Of a stretch of DNA of 64,000 nt, positions 35,682 through 47,755 are shown piece after piece (the first letter of the stretch is position 1; each line of letters starts with the position of its first letter). The DNA is taken from the NCBI RefSeq assembly GCF_023091745.1, contig NC_068910.1, positions 136,851,170 to 136,915,169 of the forward strand. Direction: 5' to 3'. Under the pieces are notes generated by a model. That model worked only from the letters and a program-made list of their open reading frames with translations. It did no database searches and was not told the DNA's origin. This stretch comes from Budorcas taxicolor (taxonomy: Eukaryota; Chordata; Mammalia; Artiodactyla; Bovidae). Made by a program: the position numbers and the translations under genes.

Positions 35682-36527
35682 AAATTTCTAAAGCAGCGGC
35701 TCTAGAGGGTGTGACAGCCCTCCAGGTGTTGTGAGAGGCCCACGTTTAGGGTACTTATTGGCCAAGCTCCTTGACGGGATGGGGCTTAGCTTCCCGAAGA
35801 AGGGAAGTTGTAGGTGATCTGGGAGAGCAGGCTGTGGTCTCAGGCCAGGAGGAACAGCAGTGCCAGGCAAGGAAACAGAGAGAATCCCAGACACGCATGG
35901 GGTCACCCCAGTGAGCTGGAAGAGGGACTGTAACTTGAAGGTCAGGGCAAGTCTCAAACCCACTGAAGCACCCGGGATGCTTTATGGAGCCAGAAGCCTG
36001 CAGCAGTGGCTGGGGTTGTTGAAATCCTGCCCACTGGAGGGGGTCTGGCTGGTGTACAGGGATGTCAGGGCTCCTGTGCAGCTCTGCCCTGCCCCTCAGA
36101 GCTGTTCCAGAGAGTCCTGTGAGCCCAGATGGTGCGGTAGGCACGGGGTGGCAGAGGAAAGGGGCGGGGCTTTAGGAGCTGAGTACTTGGGACACAAATG
36201 CTTGTCATCTTTTTCTTTTACAGTACACTAGGAGGGGTTTTCCTCCAGGCATCTGAATGCTTCTGAGGACAAAGGAAGAAATAAGAAAAAGATGGCCTTA
36301 AAAAACCAAAAAACTAAAAGAGGCTCTATGCAGTAGAAGAAATGTGTCCCACTTTTCAGTGGGACTCTTGGTAGGAACAATCCTGGCTGCAGAGAGCCTC
36401 TGGGAAAGCAGTCCACAATGGGCACCCCTGAGGGGTTCAGGAGCACCTTCTCAGAACTCTTCAAGGCATGCCTGTCACATTAATAATAGTAATAATAACA
36501 TTGAGGATGATAATAATGATAATATCC
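35682..36527 (+). other. Unique intron sequence ending in an AAT/GAT-rich tract
   Basis: Unique intron up to about 36480, then a low-complexity taataatagtaataataac-like tract at 36479-36527. Confidence 0.5.
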
Positions 36528-37281
36528 AGTTGACCCTCAAATAATGCAGAGGTTAGGGGCACCAACCCTCCGAGCAGTTGAAGATTTGCCTTAACTTTGT
36601 ATTCAGCCCTCCATATCTGTGGTCCTGCATCCGTGATTCAACCAGCCTCAGATCAGGTAGTGCTGTCGTCATTGTTCGGTCGCTCAGTCACGCCTGACTC
36701 TCTGCAGCTCCATGGACTGAAGCACGCCAGGCTTCCTTGTCCTTCACTGTCTCCCGGTGTTTGCTCAAACTCATGTCCATCGAGTCGGTGATGCCATCCA
36801 ACCATCTCATCCTCTGTCGTCCCCTTCTGCCCTCAGTCTTTCCAAGCATCAGGGTCTTTTCCAATGTGTCAGCTCTTTACATCAGGTGGCCAAAGGATTG
36901 GAGCTTCAACATCAGTCCTTCCAGTGAAGCCAGGGTTGATTTCCTTTAGGATGGACTGCTTGGATCTCCTTGCAGTCCAAGGGACTCTCAAGAGTCTTCT
37001 CCAGCACCATAGTTGGAAGGCATCAATTCTTCAGCACTCAGCCTTCTTTAGGGTCTGACTCTCACATCCATATGTGACTACTAGAAAAACCATAGCTTTG
37101 ACTCTATGGACCTTTATTGGCAAAGTGATGTCTCTGCTTTTTAATACGCTGTCAAAGTTTTTCATAGCTGTCCTTCCAAGGAACAAGCGTCTTAATTTCA
37201 TGGCTGTAGTGCGTATTTATTGAAAAACTACAGATAAGTACAACTGCACAGTTCAAACCTGTGTTGTGCAAGGATCACCTG
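36528..37281. mobile_element. Tigger/pogo-type MITE interrupted by BovB
   Basis: Terminal inverted repeats are readable: cagttgaccctcaaataatg at the left, and the complement of caaacctgtgttgtgcaagg followed by atcacctg at the right. The left interior carries atatctgtggtcctgcatcc. A BovB copy fills most of the middle. It has no transposase frame. Confidence 0.65.
36660..37209 (-). mobile_element. BovB LINE, 3' fragment
   Basis: A reverse copy from gctgtcgtcattgttcggtc to tcatggctgtagt, within a Tigger-type MITE. gtagtg on both sides is a probable short target duplication. The reverse-transcriptase frame is broken. Confidence 0.92.
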
Positions 37282-37290
37282 TAATGAATG

Positions 37291-39057
37291 TAGGCATAAC
37301 TAGTTTTATTGTACTTTGCTTTATTGTGCTTTGGAGGTTTTGCACTTTTTTTTTTTTGCTTTTTTAAATTTTTTTTACAGATTGAAAGTCTGTGGCAACC
37401 CTACATTCTGCAAGTCTGTTGGCATCATTTTTCCAACAGCATTTGCTTACTTCATGTCTCTGTCATGTTTTTTTAATTTTTGTAATATTTCCAACTGTTT
37501 CATTGTTATTATATTTATTATGGTGATCTATGATCAGTGATTATTGATGTTACTGCTGTAGTTGTTTTAGGGCACCGTAATCACACGCATATAAAACGGT
37601 GCACTTGGTAAATGTCTGTGTTCTGACTGCTTCACCGACTGGCCATTCCCTCCCTTCTCCCTCTTCTCTGGCCTCTCTGTCCCTGAGAGAACAGGATATT
37701 GAATTTAGGCCAATTAATAACTATACAGTGGCCTCTAAGTGTTCAAGTGAAAGGAAGAGCCGCACATTTCACTTTCAATCAAAGCTAGAAATCATTAAAT
37801 TTAGTGAAGAAGGCATGGTGAAAGCCAGGATAGCGTGAAAGCTAGGCCTCTGACACCAGTTAGCTACACTGTGATTGCAAAGGACAAGCTCTTGAAGGAA
37901 ATTAAAAGTGCCACTTCTGTGAGCACAAGAATGATAAGAAAGTGAAGCAGTCTTATTTCTGATATGCAGAAAGTTTTGGTGATCTGGATAGATCATATCA
38001 GTCACACATTCCAAGCCAAAGCCTAATTCACAGCAAAGCTCGAACTTTCTTCAGTTCTTAAAAAGTCTGAGAGAGGTGAGGAAGCTGTAAAAGAAAACTT
38101 TGAAGCCACAACACTGTCAATCAACTTTACTTCAATAAAAAAAAAGAAAAAGACAATTTGTAAGGCTGTAACTGCCATAGATAGTGATTCCTCTGATGGA
38201 TCAGGGAAAAGTCAACTGAAAACCTTCTGGAAGGGGTTTACCAATCTAGGTGTCATTAAGAACATTTGTGATTCATGGGAAGAGGTCAAAATACCACCAT
38301 TAACAGGAGTTGGGAAGAGGTTGATTCCAACCCTTGTGGGTGATTTTGAGGGATTCAAGACTGCAGTGGAGGAAGTAACTGCCGATGTGGCCGAAGCAGG
38401 AGAACTGGAATCAGGAGGAGAACCTAAGATGTGAGTGAATTGCTGCAATCCCTTGATGAAACGTGAATAGATAACAAGTTGCTTCTTCTAGAGAGAAAAT
38501 GGTTTCTTGAGATGGAATCTCCTCCTGGTGAAGAAGCTGTAAAGATTGCTAAAATAACAACAAGGGATGTGGAATATCACAATTTAGTAGAGAAAGCAGG
38601 CGGCAGCAGGGTTTGAGAGGACTGACTCAGATTTTGAAAGAAGTCCTACTGTGGGTAAAATGCCATCAAATGGCATTGCATGCTCCAGAGAAATTAATGA
38701 AAGGAAGAGTCAGTCAATGCAGCGCACTTCATTGTTGTCTTATTTTAAGAAATTGCTAGAGCCACCCCAACTTTCAGCTCCACCCCCCCCGCCCCGATCA
38801 GTCAGCAGCCATCTAGACTCTCCATCAACAAAATGGTTTATGACTCGCTGAAGGCGCAAATTTTTTAGCAATAAAGTATTTTTAAACTAAAGCGTGTATT
38901 TTTTAAGGCATAATGCTGCTGCATGCCTAACAGGCTGTAATATAACTTTCAGATGTGCTGGAAAACCCGCTAATGCGAGTGGCTCCCTTTGTTGTGACAT
39001 TTGCTTTATTGCAGTGGCCTGGAACTGAACCCACAATATCTCCAGGATATGTCTGTG
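37291..39057 (+). pseudogene. Tigger1-type DNA transposon, internally deleted transposase remnant
   Basis: Ends read aggcataactagttttattg at the left and ccaggatatgtctgtg at the right, matching Tigger1 terminal repeats. Internal transposase-coding text is recognisable in order: the N-terminal region (gtgttcaagtgaaaggaaga at about 37741), then, after a large internal deletion near 38110-38152, the C-terminal region (gatagtgattcctctgatgg, accttctggaaggggtttac, ttgttgtcttattttaagaa). Stops and frameshifts abolish the frame, and the catalytic core falls in the deleted part. This family was active in early mammals. Confidence 0.9.
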
Positions 39058-39059
39058 TT

Positions 39060-39145
39060 TACATAATGCTTACTAAGACCCAGGCACTGTTCTAAGTGAT
39101 TTATTTAAATTCATTTAAGAGGACATTCAGGAGGCAGTAGCAAAA
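39060..39145 (-). mobile_element. MIR SINE fragment
   Basis: Text such as acccaggcactgttctaagt and gatttatttaaattcattta is antisense MIR 3' sequence. Confidence 0.55.
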
Positions 39146-39787
39146 TCTATCTCTGGAGGGCTTCTAGTTGGAAAGGCCCAGCCCCAAATTTTAATAGCAT
39201 CAATAACCGTTGTAATAGTAGCTGCTATATTTTAAGATTAAAAAAAAATTTTTAGCTTACACTGTCTTTTTTCCCCTCCCAAGCACTTTTGCTAAGATAC
39301 AATTTACATACCATGAAATCTACCCATTGTACATCCACAATTCAATGACTTCGGTAAATTTTTAGAGTTATGCAGCTATCATAGCAATTCAATTTTAGGA
39401 CCTTTCCATCAACCCAAAAAGTTATCTTGTGCTTGTTTGTAGTTAATCCCTGCTCCCACCCTTAGCTGTAGGGAATCACTAATCTTTCTTTCTCTATAAA
39501 TTTACCTTTTCTGAAAATTTCATATGAATGGAGTCTTACAATATGCAATCTTTTGCATCTGGGTTCTTTTTGAGGTTTATTCAAGTTATAATGTGTATTG
39601 GTAGCTCATTCCTTTTAATTGGTGAGCAGTATTCCATTGTGTTGATATACTACATGTTGTTCATATATTCACAAATTGATCAGCATTTGCATTGTTTCTG
39701 TTTTGGTTTATTATAAATAATGCTGTTAGGAACATTCATGCATGCATTTTGTGTGAACAAGTTTTCATTTTTCTTGGGTAGATTCTT

Positions 39788-39878
39788 AGGTGCAGTGGAC
39801 TGAATGTTTATGCCTGTCCACATGTCATATTATTGAAATTCTAGCCCCCACATAAGGTAGAATTTGGAGGCTGGACCT
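39788..39878 (+). mobile_element. MaLR/MLT1-like LTR fragment inside L1 (tentative)
   Basis: The text tgcagtggactgaatgttta, catattattgaaattctagc and ggaggctggacctcc matches the 5' part of an ancient mammalian LTR family and does not belong to L1. Confidence 0.5.
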
Positions 39879-40264
39879 CCAGTAGGTGATCAATTTTAGT
39901 AGTTTTCCTTTGGATTCCTTGGGATTTTTGACATGCAAGATAATGTCATCTGGGAATAAGTGCAGTTTTAATTCTTTTCCAATCTGGATGCCTTTAGTTA
40001 ATTAGGTGATGATGATTCATAATATTTTTGTCTCAGCTTGAAACTCCATTACAGCATTGCATAGAAGTGGCAAAGGCAGGCATTCTTGCCCTGTCCCCCA
40101 TTCTAGGAGGAAAGCATTCAGTCTCTCACTATTTATGCATTATTGTTGGCTATAGGTTTCTTAAAAAGACTGATAGATGCCCTTTTATCAGGTTAAAGAA
40201 ATTCCCTAGTCAACCTTGCGTTCCTGGGATAAATCCTGCATAACCTTTTTTATATGTTGGTAGG

Positions 40265-40409
40265 TAGGGTTGACTAGTATTTATTAAAAATTAAATTTTT
40301 CTGTGATTTTTTTGGTTTCATAGATTGAGTTGGAAAGTAGGATTTACTAATATTTTGTTAAAAATTAATTTTTCTGTGATCTTTCGGTCTCATAGAATGA
40401 GTTGGAAAG
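40265..40409 (+). repeat. Diverged 73-bp tandem duplication inside L1
   Basis: Copy 1 is 40265-40337 and copy 2 is 40338-40409. Both end in gagttggaaag and share ttaaaaatta, ttttctgtgat and tcatag. About a dozen differences make it an old event. Confidence 0.85.
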
Positions 40410-41039
40410 TGTCTCCTATTTTCTGGAAGATTTTGCAAAGGATTGGTATCATTTCTTCTTTAAATATTTAATAGGATTCACCTGTGAAATCATCTGAGTT
40501 TGTGCTTTTCTTTGTGGGAAGATTCTAAGTTATGAAATAAGTTTCTTATTACAGACTTACTCAAATCATCTATTTATTCTTGAGTCAGTTTTGGTAATTT
40601 ATGTATTTCTATAGATGTCGATTTTATCTACGTTGTCTGATTTGTTGGCATAAAGTTGCTCTATGGGATTAGTAATGGTGTCCCTTTTTTTCATTCATCA
40701 TTTAATAGTATTTGTCTCCTCTCTCTCTATTTTTCCTCTTCCTTATCAGTCTAGTCAAGGATTTGTCAATTTTTTTGATTTAGGATAAACCGACTTTTTG
40801 TTTCTTGTTTTTTCTTTAGAGTTTTTCTGTTTTCTCTTGAATTGATTTCCACTATACTCTTTTTGATTTATTTTCTTCTGGTTGCTTTGGATTTCAGTTT
40901 GTTTTTCTATGTCTTGTTTCTTAAGAGGAAGATCAGGTTATTTGTTTGAGATTCTTTTTCTGATGCAGGCATTAACCCTGGGTGACGATCGAGTGCTCCT
41001 CGGCCTGTGCAGCTTAGCGGGCACATCACATATGTTTTA

Positions 41040-41190
41040 GATCTTGGTTTGCTGTGTGAAATGGGGAGAATGTAGTACTCGACTCTTAAGGTTCTCAGGA
41101 GGTTTGAATCACCTAATCAGTGTAAAGTGCTGAACACAGTAACCCAGTACATAGGAAGTGCTCAGTGGATGTCAGCATCATCATTATTTA
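41040..41190 (+). mobile_element. MIR SINE fragment
   Basis: Sense MIR: gctgtgtgaaatggggagaa, tgtaaagtgctgaacacagt and aggaagtgctcagtggatgt. Confidence 0.65.
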
Positions 41191-41305
41191 CTATTACTGT
41201 GTGAAGAAAATAAGGCTCAGAGAGGAAGTGACTCAAGATCACACATCTGGTGAAAACCAGAGCAGAGCTTGAACTCTCGTCTGATGCTATTCTACCAGGC
41301 TGCCC
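41191..41305 (-). mobile_element. MIR SINE fragment, opposite orientation
   Basis: Antisense MIR: aaataaggctcagagaggaa, gactcaagatcacacatctg and gcttgaactctcgtctgatg. It directly abuts a sense MIR. Confidence 0.65.
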
Positions 41306-42724
41306 TGCCTAGTTCTGAGAGGTCTCCATCAAGTTAAATCACAAAGTATTTGAGTTAGTGCTTGATGGAGTGAGTATTGGAAGACACTACTCTCTCCAAC
41401 TCCAAGATTCTGTGATTCTGAGACAGTGCACAATGGACAGAAGTGGGAGCAAGCATGTTTGGCTGTTGAACCTTGAGATGAATAGTTGAATGGGCCCGTA
41501 TAATCACCCAGTGCTGGCTGGCAATCAAAGCCTAAGATTCCTGGGGGTCTAAAATCAGAAAGACCATGTGTACCCAGGAGGCATCTTTGGGAAGTGCCTG
41601 GCAGGGTTTATTTCATCTGTGCCTTTGCGGGAGTCTGGATTTCTAGAGAGGTCCCTGGGGCCACCATACCTTACATCACTGTCTGCCCAGCTTAGGAAGT
41701 GAGAGGAAACTGCAGAAGAAAGTTTGCATATGAGATATAACTGTTGCTGGAATACATGTCCCTGTGGCCCTGCTGCCGCAGTCTTTTCCAGCCAACACAA
41801 AAGATTGTTTCGGTCTTGCTTCCTGGATTTCCTTCCCCAAAGAGTAAAAGGCAAGTCCTACATTTGCAGCTAGCTGGCTAGAGACTGTTTCTATTAACTA
41901 TAGCTTTGGGAAGTTTGCTAATATAATTCTGTCCCTTAGACTTTTTTTCCTGTTTAGAAGTGGTATCTCTGAAATCAAACCTTTCCTAGAGTCAGGAGTT
42001 TACTCTTCTAAATTTAGAACCAAGGAAGCTAGTCAAGGCGTTAGCTGAACTTGTGTCCTTGGGATGTATTTAATATCATAGTGACTTTCTTTGGTAGGGC
42101 CTTTGTCAGAGAGAAAGAATTTGCCCTTCCTTTTTTTTTTTAATTGGGGAATAAAAGGTTGACAGTAAACAAGGATACATCTTTGAAGTGTTTAGTAAGA
42201 AAGGGGAGTTTTAAATATTTCCTGGCATTCATCGAATTTACAAGTGCACAACTTTGTTAATCATATCCAGACATGTCCTTAGCCCAAGTCTTCCCATAAC
42301 TTAAGAGCATGTTCACTGGAATGCAGCCTGCATCATTTACTTCTGGCTACAAATGAAAAGTTCCAGCCAACTGGAATTCTACCTCAGTTTGCGTGCAATG
42401 CAATTACAACCAGAGAAGCTTAGTGGAATAGCTTCCAGAGGTGGAAGCCCATTTCTTTCTCCTTCTATGCTCCAGCTCCTGAGTCAGTCAACATTAAGTC
42501 AAAATATTGGGGGAGACTGCCTCTCTGATTGACTGTCTTATGGTTCCTCTTAGTGCTACATAGATAATCTGGAATTTCCTGGAAAAGTTGAGTGGCGTAG
42601 TGCCTATGGAGAAGATACTGAAAGAGGGAACACAGTAGAGGAAGTTAGGGGAATGAGAAGCAAAACTTCAGCCAACAATGACTGTGAGAGAACTCAGGTA
42701 GAGGAAGGAGCTGTCACTAGACTT
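41306..42724 (+). other. Unique intron sequence
   Basis: Mostly unique intron. No gene or confident repeat. Confidence 0.5.
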
Positions 42725-43265
42725 CATTCCCTCACTCATTTAGTTGAGACTTACTGAATTCCAACTGTGAGCCAAATCCTGCTGTAAGTGCTGGGGTCCA
42801 GGGGTTAGAAAAACAGATGTGGCCTCTGACCTCATGGGGTGCACAGAGCAGACATGTATGAATCAGATAACTGAGCAGGTGGTTCATTAATTGCCATTGT
42901 GATAGGGGCAGGGAAGGGAGCTGCGGATGCTGTGTTAGTGGGGATTCAGGGTGTGTGTTTTGGGGTGTGTTAAGAATGACATTTAAGGTGAAACTGACAG
43001 ATGGGTGAGACTTAGCTGGGCTGGGAAGCAGAGCAGAAGGACTACAGTCTGAGAGCATAGAGGAAACAAAGGCTTTGTGGGTGGTTGTGCCCTAAATGTG
43101 GAGGCCTGACCAGTGTGGAGCTGCAGACCAGGGCTGGAGGGGTGGGTGGGGCCAGGCCGCGCAGGATTGAGAGCTGGGGACTTTATCCTGGAGACAGTAG
43201 TGTTTGGGACCGTTGATGGAGTTTTCAGGAAGGGGTAAACATGGTTTGCATTTTCATCTAGTGAC
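42725..43265 (-). mobile_element. Old L2-like LINE fragment
   Basis: The order tactgaattccaactgtgag, aaaaacagatgtggcctctg, acctcatggggtgcacagag, then ggccaggccgcgcaggattg and tttatcctggagacagtagt follows a widespread ancient repeat in antisense, which I assign to L2. Confidence 0.5.
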
Positions 43266-45339
43266 TTAAGTGCTTTTCCCTGCATTCTTCTGTGGGGTGG
43301 ACCAGAGAATGGCCTGAATTTGAGGATCCCCACAGAGCACATCAAAGTCCAGTGAGAAGTTCTCTTTGTGGCACGTGGTCGGGGAGCCAGCATTGGAAGC
43401 TTTTGAAGAGGACGGCGACGTAGTCTGGGGAGCAGTCCCACGGTGGCTTTCAAGTTCCGGGGAAACAGAGTGTGCTAGAAGGCAGCCGAAGAAGCCAGCG
43501 CGGGCGTTCAGGAGGGAAGTGGCTTGGCATGTACAAGGCAGAAGGTTAGCGGGAAGGCGTCAGAGGGACAGTGGCGCTGGAAAGCTCGGGTTTCAAGTCT
43601 TCAGAGGCTAAGGGGTGAGAACGCCCTCATGGGAAAGTGACGAGATCACAGACCTGAGTGAAAGTGACCAAGGAGAGGAGGGAAGCAGGTGAGAGGTGCT
43701 TCTGGGCTTGTTGTGAAGGGAGAGGTGGGTTGATAGGTGCAGGGAGGACGGGAGCTGCCAGTGAGGGGAATGAGTCAAGGCTCACTTTGAATATTCAGGA
43801 AGGACCTGAAGGAAGACTGTGAAGCTACCGTCCCCACCATGCCCCTCGGCATCTGGAGGGTGGGGGTACCTGTCCCTGTGGCCAGGTCAGCCCAGTCCTG
43901 GTAACTCCATGACCTCAGAGAGGAGGGCCACAGTCGTTTGTGCCCCAGCGCTAAAGCCAGAAAGCTGCTTTATATAAATTAGCACAAATTGACCTCATTA
44001 CCCATGGACTTCAGAGACCAAAGTGGAAAAACAGGAACAGATCGAAAACTCCTCCAGAACACAGCTTTGCTCTGGCAGCAGGCTCCAAAGGTTCTAGTGA
44101 CTGACTTTCTGCTCAGGTGTGTCTGACGTCCCGGTGCTGGACCTGGGCACGGTCCCGGCCAGGCTGTTACTCCTCCCAGCTCCCTGCAGGTGTGCGCAGA
44201 GCTTTGTGTTCTGTGAATCACATGATCATGATGGACGCTTCCCCTCACAAGCTGCTTTTATCCATTTCTTATTCTTCTAAGTTCTGAGACAGTGAACCTG
44301 GCTTGCTCTGTATTTCTTAAAACAGTCTTTTTTCCTTAATACTCCAGGGCTCCCTGTCCTTTCGTTCCTTTCCCCCTTTCTGTTCTTTCCTCTTCCCTTC
44401 TTTTGCTTTAACTGGAGTGAGGTCATTTGTGAAGCTGTTGCTACTCTGTGGAAGGGTGGCCAGAAGGGGCATCAAGCCCTCCTTGCACTTCTGATTTGTA
44501 CAGCCTGTAAGGTGAGCCATACAAAATAGCCAGCATTTGAGAAAATAAAGCCTAAGAATTGTTTAAGTTGCAGGAATATATAAACTCTTCTTTTTAATGG
44601 AGTCCATTTTCTTGGTAAAGATGAGTAACGTGACATGAGGGAGGAGCCTTGGATTTTTTTTTTTTTTTTCCTTAACTGAAGTCTAGACACTTCCTTCAGG
44701 AATGGTAATTTCCTCAGAATATTTTCTCAGCCCTCAGCGTCCGTGATAATTTGAATATTGGAAGTTTTACAAGCTGTGTGAGAGTGTGAGGGGGTTGTGT
44801 TGATTGTCCAGGGAGACCTGAAGAGGGAGTGGCCTTGTTTCCGAGTAAGGAGACCCAGATCAGAGAGACTCAGCAGGTTTTCTTGAGGGCAGGCGTTCTT
44901 CTGACTCATTTTGAGGGTTTTCTTACGCTTCCAGAATTAGGCCATTTCTTGGTCTGAAGGTATAGTGATAATCACTGGGGGCAGTTGGGATTTCAATCAT
45001 GTTTTCAGCTTAAAGGTAAAGGCAGGAACGATGGATGCTGTTCTCTTAGGCCCCTTGTTATGATCCAGTGGCATTTGACAGTTTAAAATCCAAAAGGAAA
45101 TCGACTAAAGTGTGGAGGGCTTCATACACTGTGTTAACAGCCAGTGCTGCACTCTACACTTAGCATTTTTGGGAAGGTGGTATCTGAAAAATTCTGTAGG
45201 TGTAGTCTGTCATTGTGGAAATGAAGCAATCACCAAGCTTGTTGTTTGCCCCTTGGCCCTGAATTAACTCACTGTTAACAGAAGAACCCAGATGGGCTGC
45301 TCCGTAGGTGGCCTCGGCGCAGGGCTCATCTGTGTATCT
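43266..45339 (+). other. Unique intron sequence
   Basis: There is a mildly CpG-containing patch at 43405-43575 and a T tract at 44655-44670. No exon or repeat is recognised. Confidence 0.5.
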
Positions 45340-45443
45340 TGCTCTGACTATCCCTGCTGGACCTCATGGGGGGCCATCATGGAGATTAAATACGTTTATG
45401 TACGCCAGGGAGTGTTGCACAGAGTAGATCATTAGTGTTTATC
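45340..45443 (+). mobile_element. MIR SINE 3' fragment
   Basis: Text such as ggagattaaatacgtttatg and gagtgttgcacagagtagat is sense MIR. Confidence 0.55.
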
Positions 45444-45857
45444 CTTCTTTTTCTCCTTCTCCCCCTCTCTCAATGATAAACTCAGTCTGTCTTCTTACAG
45501 AAGATTTTTATTCCAAGATGTAGGATGATGGCTTCTCTCTTAAAGTCAGATGTCTCACAGATGGCCATCAGGCAGATCACAGAGCCTTTGACTCTGGGAA
45601 GTGTTAGGGCTTCAACCATCATACAAGTTCCCTTCAACTACTGGGGTTTTGAGGGCTGGGATCTGAGTTGGTTCCAAATTACCCCTTTCTTGGGCACGAG
45701 GGTAACAGCTGGGTTCTGGGCAAGTTTACTTCCTCCTTGTTCACAACCATAGCAGAGCTGTGACCCCAGTCTGGAGGGACTTGAATTCCCTGGCTTTCTA
45801 GAATGACTTGCCTTTCTTCAGTAGCTATAGCAGATGAAAGCCAGTTTTTCAGAGTCC

Positions 45858-46080
45858 TGTGTGTGTTAAGTTGCTTCGGTTGTGTCCGACTCTTTGCGAT
45901 CCTATGAACTGTAGCCCTTCAGTCTCCTCTGTCCATGGGATTATCCATGAAAAGATACTGGAGTGGGTTGTCATGCCCTCCTCCAAGGGATCTCCCCGGC
46001 CCAGGGATCAAACCCATTTCTCTTGCGTCTCCTGCATTGGCAGGCAAGTTCTTTACCACTAGCGCCACCTGGGAAGCCCA
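45858..46080 (-). mobile_element. Bov-tA SINE, variant
   Basis: A reverse copy of the longer subtype (gtgtgtgttaagttgcttcg start, ccacctgggaagccc end, with the extra tcttgcgtctcctgcattgg block). tcagag lies on both sides. Confidence 0.94.
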
Positions 46081-46224
46081 TCAGAGAGCCTCAGAGCAGG
46101 CCAATCCCGGTCTGAATCCCAGGAGTTAGTTCAGTGGGAAGCAGACAGTAGGTGGAACACAGTGATAAATTTAGAGTTCCCAAACCTGAACCTCAGCCTA
46201 GCTTTGCTTAACTGGTTATGTGAA

Positions 46225-46335
46225 TATCATCATTTATTTGTCATGCCTGAGTCTCGGCTTCTTGATTTGTAAAATAAAGATGATAATATGTACCTGACAG
46301 GGCTTTCTAGAAAATAAAGGAGATGAAATGAATGA
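46225..46335 (+). mobile_element. MIR SINE fragment
   Basis: Sense MIR: ctgagtctcggcttcttgat, ttgtaaaataaagatgataa and gtacctgacagggctt. Confidence 0.65.
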
Positions 46336-46999
46336 AAACATGATGTAATCTTTAATGACATGGTTAATTTTTTTCTGCTTGCTCTCTAGATGGGGGCGTT
46401 CCCTTACCCTCAGTACATAGTTTAGCACCAAGGACATTAGAAAATTCTCAGTAAATCTTTTTGGGTTTAGGAAGTTGTTTTAGCAGCCCTAGCTTAATGG
46501 TTTAAATTTTGACCTTCTATAGGGAGGTCGTTGTTATTGTTGGGAGAAAAAATAGATTTCACATAAAGGGATGAAAAATGTGTAAGATCTTTTGTTCCTT
46601 TTTTTTTTTTTTTTTTAAATTTCCTTCCTTCCACCAAGACTTTTCTTATTATCTTCACCTCTTAATGGTGAAAGCAGACCTTGGCTTATTTCTTGGTTTC
46701 CAAGAAGAGGAAGGAGACGGAAAAACAAGCAGGATGTTTTCTCCTCTGCAGAACTGTTTGCAAGTTTTAGCCGTGGGAGTAACACACCCTCCTCCTCTAG
46801 TGGGTCTGGCTCTGTCGCCTGAGGCTTGGCCACTTGCATACAGGGCTGGCTGATTTATTTGGAGAGTGATTTGAGACTTAGAACCTTTAGAATGAAGCTT
46901 CCAGTCCTTTCTAGAGTAAAAGCTACCTTTATTGCTTTGACAGATAAATAAGTTGCTTTATGTAGTTCTCACTGTCTGCTAATAGTGGCAGCAACAGCA
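46336..46999 (+). other. Unique intron sequence with T tract
   Basis: Unique sequence with a T run at about 46599-46616. Confidence 0.5.
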
Positions 47000-47205
47000 G
47001 CAATAGCTGACATTAACTGAACGATTACCAAATACTAGCCACTGCTCTCAGAGCTTTGAGTGCTAACTGCTAATCCATACAGCCACCGTGTGAGATCAGA
47101 AAATAGGTACTGAGTTTTCCATCTTAAATGTGAAAAAGCCCAGCACAGAAAGGTTAAGTGCTTTGCCTATGAGCACATACCTGGTTGAATGGCTGGCACG
47201 ATATT
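47000..47205 (-). mobile_element. MIR SINE
   Basis: Antisense MIR: gctgacattaactgaacgat, ctgctaatccatacagccac, cagcacagaaaggttaagtg and ctttgcctatgagcacatac. Confidence 0.65.
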
Positions 47206-47554
47206 TGGGAAGATGATGACTAACAATCAGGGGATTTGGATTAATTAACGTTCTCTTCAGAGTGTCTGACACAAGGCAGGACCTCAACATTTGGCCGCAT
47301 TTAGTCATACTGGTTTGGAATTGGCCTAGAGAAGTGGGGTGTCCCTTGAGATAGAAAGTGTGTTTGCAGTAGGCCACTTCACCGGAGATCTTGGGGCCAG
47401 GGCGATCAAGAAAAAGAGTACAGGTCCTTTGGAACTGGCATCAGCATTTAGCCTGAGAGCTTAACCATTGTTGGTTAATTAGGCAATTCCTTGGCCTCCC
47501 CCTTCTGTTTCCATGTATAACTCATTGGATAGGGTACGGCAATGGAGAACTTTG

Positions 47555-47755
47555 GTGGTTCAGACTCTAGCTTTGCCAGATACCTGTGGACACATAACCA
47601 CCCCAGGGCCAGATTCCTCCTTTGTGAAGGGAAGGTAATAATAACATACCTATCTCCAGGTTTGTTGTGACAACCAAATGAATATATGTAACAGAAAGAT
47701 CTTAAAACAATATCTGCCACATGGTAGCCATTCAAACAATGATAATGTACAATTA
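47555..47755 (+). mobile_element. MIR SINE
   Basis: Sense MIR: tggttcagactctagctttg, ggtaataataacatacctat, gtttgttgtgacaaccaaat and ctgccacatggtagccattc. Confidence 0.65.

Larger units (their letters stand above)
39280..40978 (-). mobile_element. Old L1 LINE, 3' half in reverse
   Basis: Antisense L1 throughout: tcatatgaatggagtcttac, cagtattccattgtgttgat, tggcaaaggcaggcattctt (ORF2 region), gaccttgcgtt-like caaccttgcgttcctgggat, and tgtctgatttgttggcataa. An LTR-like insert (39788-39878) and a local tandem duplication (40265-40409) interrupt it. ORF2 is beyond reading. Confidence 0.8.

Noticed and set aside
43366..43611. CpG-containing patch and short frame that could be a promoter or exon
   Set aside because: CpG density is modest, with no TATA-like or splice context and no known peptide.
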